Below are positions 18,492 through 25,927 of a DNA stretch of 64,000 nucleotides, one piece after another (positions within the stretch are counted from its first letter, which is position 1; each line of letters begins with the position of its first letter). Origin of the DNA: Parapontixanthobacter aurantiacus (GTDB taxonomy: Bacteria > Pseudomonadota > Alphaproteobacteria > Sphingomonadales > Sphingomonadaceae); the NCBI RefSeq assembly GCF_009827635.1, contig NZ_WTYW01000002.1, positions 62,001 to 126,000 on the forward strand, given 5' to 3'. Under the pieces are notes generated by a model that was not told the origin of the DNA, searched no databases, and saw only the letters and a list, made by a program, of their open reading frames with translations. The position numbers and the translations under genes were made by a program.

Positions 18492-19265
18492 TTATTGAGT
18501 GGCGCTGTCCTCGATCCGGTCGGTCAATGCCTGTGCAACGCGCAGCAGCGCGGCAATATCCTGCGGCCGGGACAATCGGTGATCGCCATCCTTTATCAGC
18601 GTGACTTGAACCTCGTCCGAATGCAGCGCATCGGCAAGGCGCAGGCTGATCTGCCAGGGAACGTCCGCATCGCGCTGTCCGTGGATGAGGTGAACCGGGC
18701 AATCGAGTGCGATTTCTTTATCGAGCAGGCGATTGTCCTGCGCGTCGCGCCAGAACTTTGCGTGGGTGGGCGTCGGTTCGGGACCGTAGGGATTGTCCTC
18801 GAACACACTCTCCCCGGCGCGCAAACGGTCCTTTTGTTCGGGCAGGTAGCCCCATTCCGAAAAGTCGGGCGCGGGCGCTATCCCGACAAGGCCGGCGAGA
18901 CGATCCTTCAACGCCAGTCCGAGCAAAAGCATGAGCCAACCACCCATCGACGAGCCGAAAAGGACGATTTTGCCGTCGACCTTTGCAACCAGCAACGAAA
19001 CGATCTCGTCGCGCCATGCGCTCAGCGTCCCATCGGCGAACGTCCCGTCGCTGACACCGCAGCCCGTATAGTCGAGCAGCAGGCAGGCGCGCCCCTGTTC
19101 CCTCGCCCAGTGCATGAGTGCGCTCGCCTTGCCGCCTAACATGTCGGACATATAGCCGGGCAGGAAGACGAGGGTCGGGCCGCGCCCTTCGCTATGCCGG
19201 TAGGCCATGCGGCGACCGTCAGGCAGGGTGTGCAACAGCGGCGGCGACGTATCAGTTTCGGTCAT
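18492..19265 (-). CDS. Alpha/beta hydrolase
   Basis: 257 residues of alpha/beta-hydrolase fold. The oxyanion-hole region is VFLPGYMSDM, the nucleophile elbow is GSSMGG near residue 105 (Ser), the acid is probably in HGQRDADVP near residue 200, and the catalytic His is in DGDHRLSR near 230, giving a complete triad. The arrangement resembles the ABHD10/BioH-like carboxylesterase and thioesterase group. It has no signal peptide, so it is cytoplasmic. The substrate cannot be told. The TPR gene follows 15 bases later on the same strand. Confidence 0.85.
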   Translation of the reverse strand: MTETDTSPPLLHTLPDGRRMAYRHSEGRGPTLVFLPGYMSDMLGGKASALMHWAREQGRACLLLDYTGCGVSDGTFADGTLSAWRDEIVSLLVAKVDGKIVLFGSSMGGWLMLLLGLALKDRLAGLVGIAPAPDFSEWGYLPEQKDRLRAGESVFEDNPYGPEPTPTHAKFWRDAQDNRLLDKEIALDCPVHLIHGQRDADVPWQISLRLADALHSDEVQVTLIKDGDHRLSRPQDIAALLRVAQALTDRIEDSATQ

Positions 19266-19318
19266 CGGCGCGGTCTAGCAGCATCGCCGCCCCCGGCAAA
19301 TCGCGCGGGAATAAGGAC

Positions 19319-20395
19319 TTAGAAGAAGGAGAAGTCCTCGACGTCCTCGTCCGCCTCGCACATGGCCTGCAACGCCTCGAATTCGGCATCGCTTAAAACG
19401 GGCGGATATGTGGCGCCCTCACGGGCGCTCTCGCGAAAGGCGCGGGCCCGCTCTCCGCCGGAGGGGTGGGTGGCAATCCAGCCGGCGACGCGGTCCATGT
19501 CCTCGCCCCCGTTCTCCTCGATCATCCGCTCGAAGAACTGCGCTGCGCCGACCGGCGAAATGTCGCTTTCAGCCATGCGTTCGCGCGCATATTCGTCGGC
19601 TTCGCGCTCCGCATCGCGCGAATAGCTCATGCTGGCGACCGCGAGGGCGCTTTCCCCGAACCCACTGCCGAAGCCGCTGGCAAGGACGGACAGGCCGAAC
19701 TGACGAAGCAGAGCGGTCATCACGTGCCGCTCGCGCACGTGACCCACTTCGTGTGCGAGAACGCCGGCCAGTTCTTCGGGACTTTCGGCCTGCTGGATCA
19801 GCCCGTCGAACAGCAGGACCTGCCCGCCGGGAAGTGCCACAGCATTGACCATATCGGCATTGGCGACGCCCGCCCGAACCGGTTCATCGGCAGGATCGAC
19901 TTCGCCCAGCAGCTTCGCCAGTGCCGCATCGCCCTCGGGCGTCGAGCAGAGCCGGTTGCCGAGATCGCCGATCATCGCATCGCCGAGGCGCCTCTCCCAG
20001 GCCTGCGGGATCATCGGACCAAGCCAGCCGGGGGCGGTCATGAACAATGCGACTGCCGCGGCGCTGACGAGGGCGAAGGCCGCTGCAGCCTTGCCCAGAC
20101 CGATTCGGTCGACCCACGCGCCATATTCGGACTTGTGCGGCAGCTTTGCGGACAGGCCGGGCGGCGTATCGGCTGGCAGGACGAGGCGGAAATCGGGTTC
20201 CCGCGCGCTTCCGTAAACGATCTCGTGGCGGCGCCTTTCGCGAAAGGTGAGGCTGTCGAGGGCCACCTGCGCTGCCGGTTCGCCATCCTCGACTAGCGAC
20301 AGGGTATTGCGACCGTCCCACTCCGCCGTGCCTTCGCGCCGAATGGCACTGTGCCCGTCATACCAGTGGGCGCGGAGGCGGTAGGTCTCGTTCAT
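19319..20395 (-). CDS. M48-family membrane-anchored metallopeptidase
   Basis: 358 residues. The N-terminal 105 residues form a soluble beta-rich domain, followed by one membrane segment (about residues 110-132, AAAAFALVSAAAVALFMT). The peptidase domain after it has the zinc motif HEVGHVRERH and the downstream third-ligand helix RDAEREADEYA. This matches HtpX/Oma1/BepA-type M48 peptidases that work in envelope protein quality control, with the catalytic part probably outside the cytoplasm. It begins six bases after the DUF898 membrane protein, a pairing consistent with joint function. A FGSGFGESAL insertion between the zinc helix and third ligand resembles that in BepA/LoiP-like proteins. Confidence 0.9.
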   Translation of the reverse strand: MNETYRLRAHWYDGHSAIRREGTAEWDGRNTLSLVEDGEPAAQVALDSLTFRERRRHEIVYGSAREPDFRLVLPADTPPGLSAKLPHKSEYGAWVDRIGLGKAAAAFALVSAAAVALFMTAPGWLGPMIPQAWERRLGDAMIGDLGNRLCSTPEGDAALAKLLGEVDPADEPVRAGVANADMVNAVALPGGQVLLFDGLIQQAESPEELAGVLAHEVGHVRERHVMTALLRQFGLSVLASGFGSGFGESALAVASMSYSRDAEREADEYARERMAESDISPVGAAQFFERMIEENGGEDMDRVAGWIATHPSGGERARAFRESAREGATYPPVLSDAEFEALQAMCEADEDVEDFSFF

Positions 20396-20401
20396 ATGGG
20401 C

Positions 20402-21487
20402 CTAGATAGCCCCGATATCGAAGGCGTCGAGCAGGCCTTCGCCATGCCCCGCCGTCGCGGTGGTCGATTGCGTCAATTCATCGAGCAGGATTTCGCCGCC
20501 CGCTTCCATGTGGATCATGAAGAACTTCCAGTGACGGTAGCTGAGGAAAATCAGCCCGATGCCGAGCGTGAAGACGACCAGCACCGCATCGCCAATCAGC
20601 AGCTTGATCCAGTCCATCGTCGAGGCGTTGAAGGAAAAGCGCAGATGGCCCCAGGTCGTCTCCCCGACGACTTCGCGGTAAAAGGCCGAATAAAAGGCTA
20701 CCGCGATGATGCCGAGAACGACGTAGAAGACGAACAGGCCAATGACCACGCCGAACATCGCACCGACGCCAGCGCCATCCTCCCCGCCGATGCCGTAACC
20801 GGCAAGGCCGCCCGCCGCGCCGACCGCGAAAATCACGGCGACGATGATGAACGGCGCGAGATAGAACAGGAGAAACCGTGCAAAGACATTGCCTGCCTCT
20901 GCCTGCGCGTCGAACTTGTAAGGCCCGAAGCTCATCTCGCGCCAGCGCTGGTTCCAAAGGCTCGTCATCGACCACGGTATGAGGAGGCCCAGCGGGAGAT
21001 AACCCACGAAGGTCTTCCACATATAGGACAGGCCATAACCGAAGCCGGGATTGTTGCTGCCGCCCCTGATGCCGCGCCAGCGGGTACGCGACAGGCGATA
21101 ACGCAGTGCACGATACCGGGCGAGACCGGTCAGATAGACGATAGCGAGAAAAGCGAACAGGCCGAGCGCGCCCGCCCAGAAGGCCTCGCCGCGCATCGCC
21201 AGCGCCTGCGTCGCGAATTGCAGGATGACGAAGGGAATACCGAATAGCAGCAGCACAATCAGGAAACCGATGAACAGCTCCATGCCCGTCCCGGCCCATT
21301 CGAGGCGCTCGTCGACGAAGCGGCTGCGCGACCAGAGATAGCGCCGCTCGCGCGTGGTCGCCCAGAAGCGATAGATGCCGAGCGTCACGATGGTCAGCAG
21401 GAGGTTGGAAAACGCGATCGGCGCGAACTCTTTCCACGTTCCGTCGAACCCGAACGCGCTTTCGGCGTCCGTATCCTTGTATTCCAT
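20402..21487 (-). CDS. DUF898 (YjgN-like) multi-pass membrane protein
   Basis: 361 residues. The N-terminal motif FAFDGTWKEF-like (here FGFDGTWKEFAPIAFSN) followed by TLGIYRFWATTRERRYLW is the hallmark of DUF898/YjgN. About six to eight hydrophobic segments follow, including glycine-rich pairs near residues 210-260. A second copy of the family pattern appears late (LGIGLIFLSYRHWKFF). The function is unknown; E. coli YjgN is an uncharacterised inner-membrane protein. It is six bases upstream of the M48 peptidase gene and presumably co-translated with it, so one may be substrate, anchor or adaptor of the other. Confidence 0.88.
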   Translation of the reverse strand: MEYKDTDAESAFGFDGTWKEFAPIAFSNLLLTIVTLGIYRFWATTRERRYLWSRSRFVDERLEWAGTGMELFIGFLIVLLLFGIPFVILQFATQALAMRGEAFWAGALGLFAFLAIVYLTGLARYRALRYRLSRTRWRGIRGGSNNPGFGYGLSYMWKTFVGYLPLGLLIPWSMTSLWNQRWREMSFGPYKFDAQAEAGNVFARFLLFYLAPFIIVAVIFAVGAAGGLAGYGIGGEDGAGVGAMFGVVIGLFVFYVVLGIIAVAFYSAFYREVVGETTWGHLRFSFNASTMDWIKLLIGDAVLVVFTLGIGLIFLSYRHWKFFMIHMEAGGEILLDELTQSTTATAGHGEGLLDAFDIGAI

Positions 21488-21581
21488 GATCGCTCCCTGC
21501 CCCTTACGCCGCGACGTTCGACAATGGCTCGCGCGAAGTCAAGCGCCGCAAGCAGTCGCTCGCGCCAATAGGCCGGCGGTG

Positions 21582-21782
21582 TTACGATTCGGTATCGCGC
21601 AGGAAGATCGCCTCGATCGGCAGTTCGAACAGATCGGCAATGCGGAAGGCGAGCGGCAGGGAGGGATCGTAGCGTCCCGTCTCGATCGCGTTGACCGACT
21701 GCCGCGACACGTTGAGTTTTTCTGCAAGCGTCTGCTGCGACCAGTCCCGCTCCGCGCGCAGGACCTTGAGGCGGTTCTTCAC
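21582..21782 (-). CDS. Small XRE-family transcriptional regulator
   Basis: 66 residues from a GTG at 21782, giving KNRLKVLRAERDWSQ as the first helix. The HTH is canonical (SQQTLAEKLNVSRQSVNAIETGRYDPSLPLA) and the end is the short FELPIEAIFLRD tail. The frame can be read back to an ATG at 21866, but that would overlap the preceding gene heavily; GTG gives a 4-base GTGA overlap with its stop. Such 65-70 residue HTH proteins often control the membrane-protein genes they are encoded with. It is the last gene of a three-gene cassette. Confidence 0.88.
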   Translation of the reverse strand: MKNRLKVLRAERDWSQQTLAEKLNVSRQSVNAIETGRYDPSLPLAFRIADLFELPIEAIFLRDTES

Positions 21783-22393
21783 GATCGCCCTCCGGTCCGG
21801 TCGCGAAAGGCCAACCAGCACTGGCTGATACCCATGCCGATCGCCCATGCGGGAAAGACCCACCACGCCCAGATGTGAGGCACCACTTCGAACGTCTCGA
21901 GGAAGCCCCAGAAGGTGCCGAAAGTGAGCACGAGGCCAAGGCCCGTGAGGCTGGCCATGATGGCCCGATGGCGCAGATATTCGTCCTCCTCTTCCACGAT
22001 GTAGCGCGCCATCGTCCAGATCATGCCGAAGACCGGGATGATCGGAAGCAGGGCGATGAGGATCGTCTCCCCATCGCTCAGGGCGACCCGATCGTTGATC
22101 GTTACTGCAAGGCCGAGGCCCAGCACGTAACCGAACGAAGCAAGGAGGAACCGCCGGTTATAGCGGGTTATCGCCGGACTGAGATAGCCCTGCGCCTTTT
22201 GGCGCGCGAGGGCTGTCTTCACGAGCGGGAACATCAGCGTCATCGCCGCGACCATCAGGATGAAGCCCGTCGTGGCGTCGATCGCGTCGGTTATGCGCAA
22301 CAGCAAGATCAGCCCGAATGCGAGGAAGATCGACGCGCCCCAGGTTGATGGCCGGCGGAACAGGCCCGGCCGACCAGGGGCCTCGGTCGTCAC
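21779..22393 (-). CDS. Multi-pass membrane protein of the XRE cassette
   Basis: 204 residues from a GTG at 22393 that overlaps the stop of the preceding small gene as GTGA; an ATG at 22438 (219 residues) is possible but intrudes 49 bases into that gene. After a short proline-rich start there are about six hydrophobic segments arranged in pairs (FLAFGLILLL, GFILMVAAMTLMF, FLLASFGYVLGLGLAV, ILIALLPIIPVFGMIW, and two near the end). I recognise no family with certainty; such proteins beside small XRE regulators are common in sphingomonads as hypothetical membrane proteins. Function unknown. Confidence 0.75.
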   Translation of the reverse strand: MTTEAPGRPGLFRRPSTWGASIFLAFGLILLLRITDAIDATTGFILMVAAMTLMFPLVKTALARQKAQGYLSPAITRYNRRFLLASFGYVLGLGLAVTINDRVALSDGETILIALLPIIPVFGMIWTMARYIVEEEDEYLRHRAIMASLTGLGLVLTFGTFWGFLETFEVVPHIWAWWVFPAWAIGMGISQCWLAFRDRTGGRS

Positions 22394-22572
22394 TTGGCCG
22401 ACCGGGTCAGGCTGCAACGGCTGGATTGGCCGAGCCATACCTTGGGAAAAATCGCGAGGATGGCCAGCGGGGCCCATTGTGCGAACTCCTCCGGCACAAT
22501 GTCGAACACTGCGAGAAACGCGATGCCGAACATTGTGGCTGCCAATAGGATTGCTTTGTGCGTCTGTGTCAT
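22390..22572 (-). CDS. Small two-segment membrane protein, first gene of the XRE cassette
   Basis: 60 residues starting MTQTHKAILLAATMFG with GGAG nine bases upstream. Two hydrophobic stretches (residues 7-23 and 34-45) are joined by an acidic loop (DIVPEEFAQ). I do not recognise the family. It is coupled by a GTGA overlap to the next membrane protein and is preceded by a good sigma-70-like promoter (22603-22631). The position at the head of the operon, and its small size, are consistent with a component of the same membrane complex. Confidence 0.7.
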   Translation of the reverse strand: MTQTHKAILLAATMFGIAFLAVFDIVPEEFAQWAPLAILAIFPKVWLGQSSRCSLTRSAK

Positions 22573-22602
22573 TTGTCAAACTCCCTTGAAACGATGTAAA
22601 GG

Positions 22603-22631
22603 AAACTAGACAGGCGCCGGAACGGTGTCAA
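22603..22631 (-). promoter_or_regulatory. Promoter of the XRE membrane cassette
   Basis: On the minus strand TTGACA (22626-22631) and TAGTTT (22603-22608) are separated by 17 bases. This is a perfect -35 with a fair -10, about 30 bases before the 60-residue gene. An autoregulatory site for the XRE protein could lie here but none is recognisable by eye. Confidence 0.55.
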
Positions 22632-22645
22632 GTCTATTTTACAGA

Positions 22646-22674
22646 TTGACGCGCAACCTTTCCGGTCTTGCGCA
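22646..22674 (+). promoter_or_regulatory. Possible promoter for the thr leader and thrS
   Basis: TTGACG at 22646-22651 is a strong -35. Seventeen bases further the -10 is poor (TGCGCA). Transcription would begin near 22681, about 20 bases before the leader ORF. The weak -10 makes this a proposal only. Confidence 0.35.
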
Positions 22675-22702
22675 TGTCGGCAGCGCCAAGTATCTCTTCG
22701 GC

Positions 22703-22777
22703 ATGGCTTTGATGACTACAACGACAACTACCACCACCACGGGCGCGGCCCGGGGGCGGATCGTCGCGGTCATCTGA
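22703..22777 (+). CDS. Threonine-rich leader peptide upstream of thrS
   Basis: A 24-residue ORF begins MALM, then has nine consecutive Thr codons (22715-22741, using ACT, ACA, ACG and ACC), then GAARGRIVAVI and TGA. It resembles thrL of enteric bacteria in logic, but there are no Ile codons, as expected if only threonyl-tRNA is sensed. It lies 137 bases before thrS and in front of mutually exclusive stems. No strong Shine-Dalgarno is visible before the ATG, which is the weak point. I infer a regulatory leader peptide, not a functional protein. Confidence 0.8.
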   Translation: MALMTTTTTTTTTGAARGRIVAVI

Positions 22778-22833
22778 CGCGGCGGCCGCTGCCCGGGCGT
22801 TACCGGGCTGACGGCGTCGCTTCCCGGTAATTT
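22748..22833 (+). promoter_or_regulatory. Candidate transcription attenuator of thrS
   Basis: Four segments can pair in the classical way. Segment 1 (22748-22754, GCCCGGG) lies just after the Thr codons and pairs with segment 2 (22791-22798, GCCCGGGC). Segment 2 also pairs with segment 3 (22803-22808, CCGGGC). Segment 3 lies in the 5' arm TTACCGGG (22800-22807), which pairs perfectly with CCCGGTAA (22823-22830), enclosing a small GAC/GTC hairpin and followed by TTTC. A ribosome stalled on Thr codons would cover segment 1 and favour 2:3 (read-through). A ribosome at the stop codon would block segment 2 and favour the terminator. The U-tract is short. Confidence 0.7.
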
Positions 22834-22914
22834 CGCCATTCTCTCTCGACGCCGGACTTTGCGTCCCGCCCGGCCTGTGCCATTGCGCGGCGAGATGGAT
22901 CAAGAGCGAGCGAA

Positions 22915-24942
22915 ATGACCGAACTTCTGAAAATCAGCCTTCCTGACGGTTCCGTGCGCGAGGTCGAGCAGGGTTCCACGCCCGCCGACGTCGCTGCTGC
23001 GATCGGGCCGGGACTTGCCAAGGCGGCAATCGCCGCGCGTGTCGATGGCGAAGTGCGCGATCTTGCAAGACCGTTCGAAGGGGACGCCGAACTCGCTCTC
23101 ATCACGAGCCGCGACGAGGCGGACGCGCTCGAACTCGCGCGGCACGACTACGCTCACGTCCTTGCCGAAGCGGTACAGGCCCTTTGGCCGGGAACGCAGA
23201 TCACCTTCGGCCCTGCGACCGAGGACGGCTTCTACTACGACGTGCTCGCGCCCGACAGCCGCGACCCGTTCTCGATGGACGACCTGCCCGCGATCGAAGA
23301 GAAGATGCGGGAGATCATCAGGGCGGACAAGCCGCTCGTCCGCGAAGTCTGGAACAGGCAGGACCTCATCGAGAAGTGGCGTAATGAAGGCGAGAACTTC
23401 AAGGCAGAGTGGGCAGGCGAGCTTCCCGAAGGCGAGGAACTGACGGTCTACTGGTCGGGCGAACCGGGCAGCGAGGGTGCGTGGATGGACATGTGCCGCG
23501 GACCGCATCTGCCCTCCACCGGCAAGCTCGATCCGCAGGCGTTCAAGCTGATGCGCGTGGCGGGCGCCTATTGGCGCGGCGACCAGAACAATGCGCAACT
23601 GACGCGCATCTACGGTACGGGATGGCTCAACAAGAAGCAGCTCGATGCGCATCTCCACCGGCTGGAGGAGGCGGCAAAGCGCGACCATCGCAAGCTGGGG
23701 CGCGAGATGGACCTGTTCCATCTTCAGGAAGAGGCGCATGGCAGCGTCTTCTGGCACCCCAACGGCTATCGCATCTGGCGCGAACTCGAAGCCTATATGC
23801 GCCGCAAGATGGACAAGGCCGGCTATCGCGAGATCAAGACGCCGCAGCTGATGGACGTCCGGCAATGGACGCAGTCGGGCCACTGGGGCAAATATGCCGA
23901 GAACATGTTCGCGGTGCCGGACATCGTGCCCGAAGTGGACGGTCTGGGGGACGGACCGGCGAACCCGAAAGTCGCGGACGATGCCGACTGGATGGCGATC
24001 AAGCCGATGAACTGTCCTGCGCACGTCCTCGTCTTCAAGCAGGGCATCACATCCTATCGCGACCTTCCGATCCGCCTCGGCGAAATGGGCTGCTGCCACC
24101 GCAACGAACCACACGGGGCGCTGCACGGCATCATGCGCGTACGCCAGTTCACGCAGGACGACGCGCATATCTTCTGCACCGAGGATCAGGTGATCGAGGA
24201 AGTGCGCAGTTTCTGCCGGCTCGTCGACGAGGTCTATTCCGATTTCGGCTTCGACTATCAGGTGAAACTGGCGCTGCGTCCGGAGAAACGGTTCGGCTCG
24301 GACCAGATGTGGGACAAGGCCGAGCAGGAACTGCGCGACGCGGTCGTGGCAGCAGGGATGGCGAACGCTGATTACGGCTGGGAAGAACTGCCCGGAGAGG
24401 GTGCGTTCTACGCGCCCAAGCTCGAATGGCATCTGACCGATGCGATCGGCCGCACGTGGCAGGTGGGTACCATTCAGGGCGACCGCGTGCTGCCTGAACG
24501 GCTCGATGCGAGCTATGTCGGCGAGGATGGCGAGCGGCACCGGCCGGTCATGCTTCACCGCGCGATCTTCGGCACGTTCGAGCGATTCATCGGCGTCTCG
24601 ATCGAGCATTTCGCGGGCAAGCTGCCGCTCTGGCTTGCGCCGGTGCAGGCTGTCGTCGCGCCGATCGTTTCGGATGTCGACGGCTATGCCGGCGAGGTGC
24701 TGGCCAAACTCGAGGCTGCCGGCTTGCGGGCAGAGGCGGATTTGCGGAACGAGAAAATCAACTACAAGATCCGCGAACACAGCCTCGCCAAGGTTCCGCA
24801 ACTGCTGATCGTTGGCAAGCGCGAGGCCGAGGAAGGCACTGTCGCCTTGCGGACGCTCGGCGAGAAGGAGCAGCGGGTGATGAGCGTCGATGAGGCAGTC
24901 GCCTTGCTGAAGGGCGAGGCGACCCCGCCCGACCTGCGCTGA
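22915..24942 (+). CDS. thrS: Threonyl-tRNA synthetase
   Basis: 675 residues, full length. The N-terminal TGS domain covers about residues 1-65. An editing domain has the HxxxH motif at His77/His81 (HDYAH) and CRGPH near 197. The class II catalytic core has motif 2 around [15 protein letters not shown] and motif 3 near [11 protein letters not shown], and the C-terminal anticodon-binding domain closes the protein. The enzyme charges tRNA-Thr and clears seryl-tRNA-Thr. It is preceded by the threonine-codon leader and attenuator, so its expression probably falls when charged tRNA-Thr is plentiful. A TauE/SafE permease follows 31 bases later. Confidence 0.97.
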   Translation: MTELLKISLPDGSVREVEQGSTPADVAAAIGPGLAKAAIAARVDGEVRDLARPFEGDAELALITSRDEADALELARHDYAHVLAEAVQALWPGTQITFGPATEDGFYYDVLAPDSRDPFSMDDLPAIEEKMREIIRADKPLVREVWNRQDLIEKWRNEGENFKAEWAGELPEGEELTVYWSGEPGSEGAWMDMCRGPHLPSTGKLDPQAFKLMRVAGAYWRGDQNNAQLTRIYGTGWLNKKQLDAHLHRLEEAAKRDHRKLGREMDLFHLQEEAHGSVFWHPNGYRIWRELEAYMRRKMDKAGYREIKTPQLMDVRQWTQSGHWGKYAENMFAVPDIVPEVDGLGDGPANPKVADDADWMAIKPMNCPAHVLVFKQGITSYRDLPIRLGEMGCCHRNEPHGALHGIMRVRQFTQDDAHIFCTEDQVIEEVRSFCRLVDEVYSDFGFDYQVKLALRPEKRFGSDQMWDKAEQELRDAVVAAGMANADYGWEELPGEGAFYAPKLEWHLTDAIGRTWQVGTIQGDRVLPERLDASYVGEDGERHRPVMLHRAIFGTFERFIGVSIEHFAGKLPLWLAPVQAVVAPIVSDVDGYAGEVLAKLEAAGLRAEADLRNEKINYKIREHSLAKVPQLLIVGKREAEEGTVALRTLGEKEQRVMSVDEAVALLKGEATPPDLR

Positions 24943-24973
24943 CGCCGACGGTCGAAGCCGCCGGGCCGCTGTC

Positions 24974-25717
24974 ATGGAACTCGTTGCGGGCTATGCGCTC
25001 GTCCAGCTTGTTGCCGCCCTGTTCGCTGCATTCGGCTCGGCCTTCGTGCGCGGTCTCACCGGCTTCGGCATGGCGATCCTGCTGGTGCCGATCCTAGCGC
25101 TCGCGCTCGACCCGGTCGAGGCCGTCCTGCTCGCCAACTTCCTGTCGGTATTTATCGGCCTGTCCGAGATTCGCCGCCTTATTCGCAATGCGGAGCGGAC
25201 GGCCTGGACGATCGCGGGCATCGTCGTGGTGACGACCCCTATGGGTCTCGTCGCATTGGCGCAAACACCGCCGGGCATAGCGCGCCTTGCCATCGCGCTA
25301 ATCGCCTTTTCCGCCTTCCTCGCGATCCTTCTGCCGCGCCGGGCAGAGGGGTTGCCGGGACGTGCGACGACCAGCGGGGTCGGATTACTGAGCGGCTTGA
25401 TGACGGGCTATGCCGGGATGCCCGGTCCGCCCGTGGTCCCCTACTATGTCGGACGCGACCTGCCGCGCGAGATCGCGAAGGCGTCGATGATGCTGATCTT
25501 TACGATAGCCGCTGCTGCGGGCCTCGGCTCGGGGGCGGCAATGGGCCTCCTCGACTGGCGCTTGTCGCTACTTGCCGTCTTGCTGTTTCCGGCGGTTTTG
25601 CTCGGCAACATGCTGGGCAACAAGGCATCGGGCAGGATCGGCGACCGGACCTGGCGGATAATCGTCGGATTGGTGCTCGGCGGCGCGGCGCTCGCGGCGG
25701 TCGTTCGCCTATTCTGA
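24974..25717 (+). CDS. TauE/SafE-family membrane permease
   Basis: 247 residues with about eight hydrophobic segments. The family core repeats are seen as FGSAFVRGLTGFGMAI near the N-terminus and GLLSGLMTGYAGMPGPPVVPYYVG in the middle, the two pseudo-symmetric GxxG motifs of TauE/SafE anion exporters (sulfite, sulfoacetate and similar). It lies 31 bases after thrS on the same strand and may be co-transcribed, but there is no shared pathway. The substrate is unknown. Confidence 0.88.
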   Translation: MELVAGYALVQLVAALFAAFGSAFVRGLTGFGMAILLVPILALALDPVEAVLLANFLSVFIGLSEIRRLIRNAERTAWTIAGIVVVTTPMGLVALAQTPPGIARLAIALIAFSAFLAILLPRRAEGLPGRATTSGVGLLSGLMTGYAGMPGPPVVPYYVGRDLPREIAKASMMLIFTIAAAAGLGSGAAMGLLDWRLSLLAVLLFPAVLLGNMLGNKASGRIGDRTWRIIVGLVLGGAALAAVVRLF

Positions 25718-25733
25718 CGAGCCGTCTGGCGAA

Positions 25734-25862
25734 TCAGAAGGGCAGGAAGGGTCCTGCGCAAACCAGCGCTGCTCCGCATAGACCGACGACGGTCTTTCGG
25801 GTCCAGTCCCGTGTCCGGAACGTCGCCGCATGGGTGCGGGCAAAAGCGATTGCGTGAGCCAT
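25734..25862 (-). CDS. Putative 42-residue membrane protein
   Basis: The minus strand between the agmatine deiminase stop and the TauE stop holds an ATG at 25862 with an AAAAGGG ribosome site six bases upstream. It encodes MAHAIAFARTHAATF, a basic linker (TRDWTRKT), then a single hydrophobic segment (VVGLCGAALVCAGPFLPF) to a TGA. The basic-then-hydrophobic layout and good ribosome site suggest a real single-pass inner-membrane protein. No family recognised. Confidence 0.5.
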   Translation of the reverse strand: MAHAIAFARTHAATFRTRDWTRKTVVGLCGAALVCAGPFLPF

Positions 25863-25927
25863 GCCGCCCTTTTCCGCGCAATGTCCTAACAAAACCTTAC
25901 CGTTAATCTACAGCGTCGGCTCGACGC

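Noticed and set aside
21779-22579. A 266-codon version of the XRE-cassette membrane protein from an ATG at 22579
   Set aside because: The first 60 codons are a shadow of the overlapping small membrane protein. GTG at 22393 gives the same GTGA coupling as the next junction.
22634-22903. An 89-codon minus-strand frame opposite the thr leader
   Set aside because: It lies wholly over the leader ORF, the attenuator stems and the thrS upstream region; its His/Arg/Gly/Cys-rich product looks like antisense sequence.
22900-24975. A 691-codon open frame antisense to thrS
   Set aside because: thrS on the plus strand has all catalytic and editing motifs; the opposite frame is open because of high GC third-position bias and has no family look.
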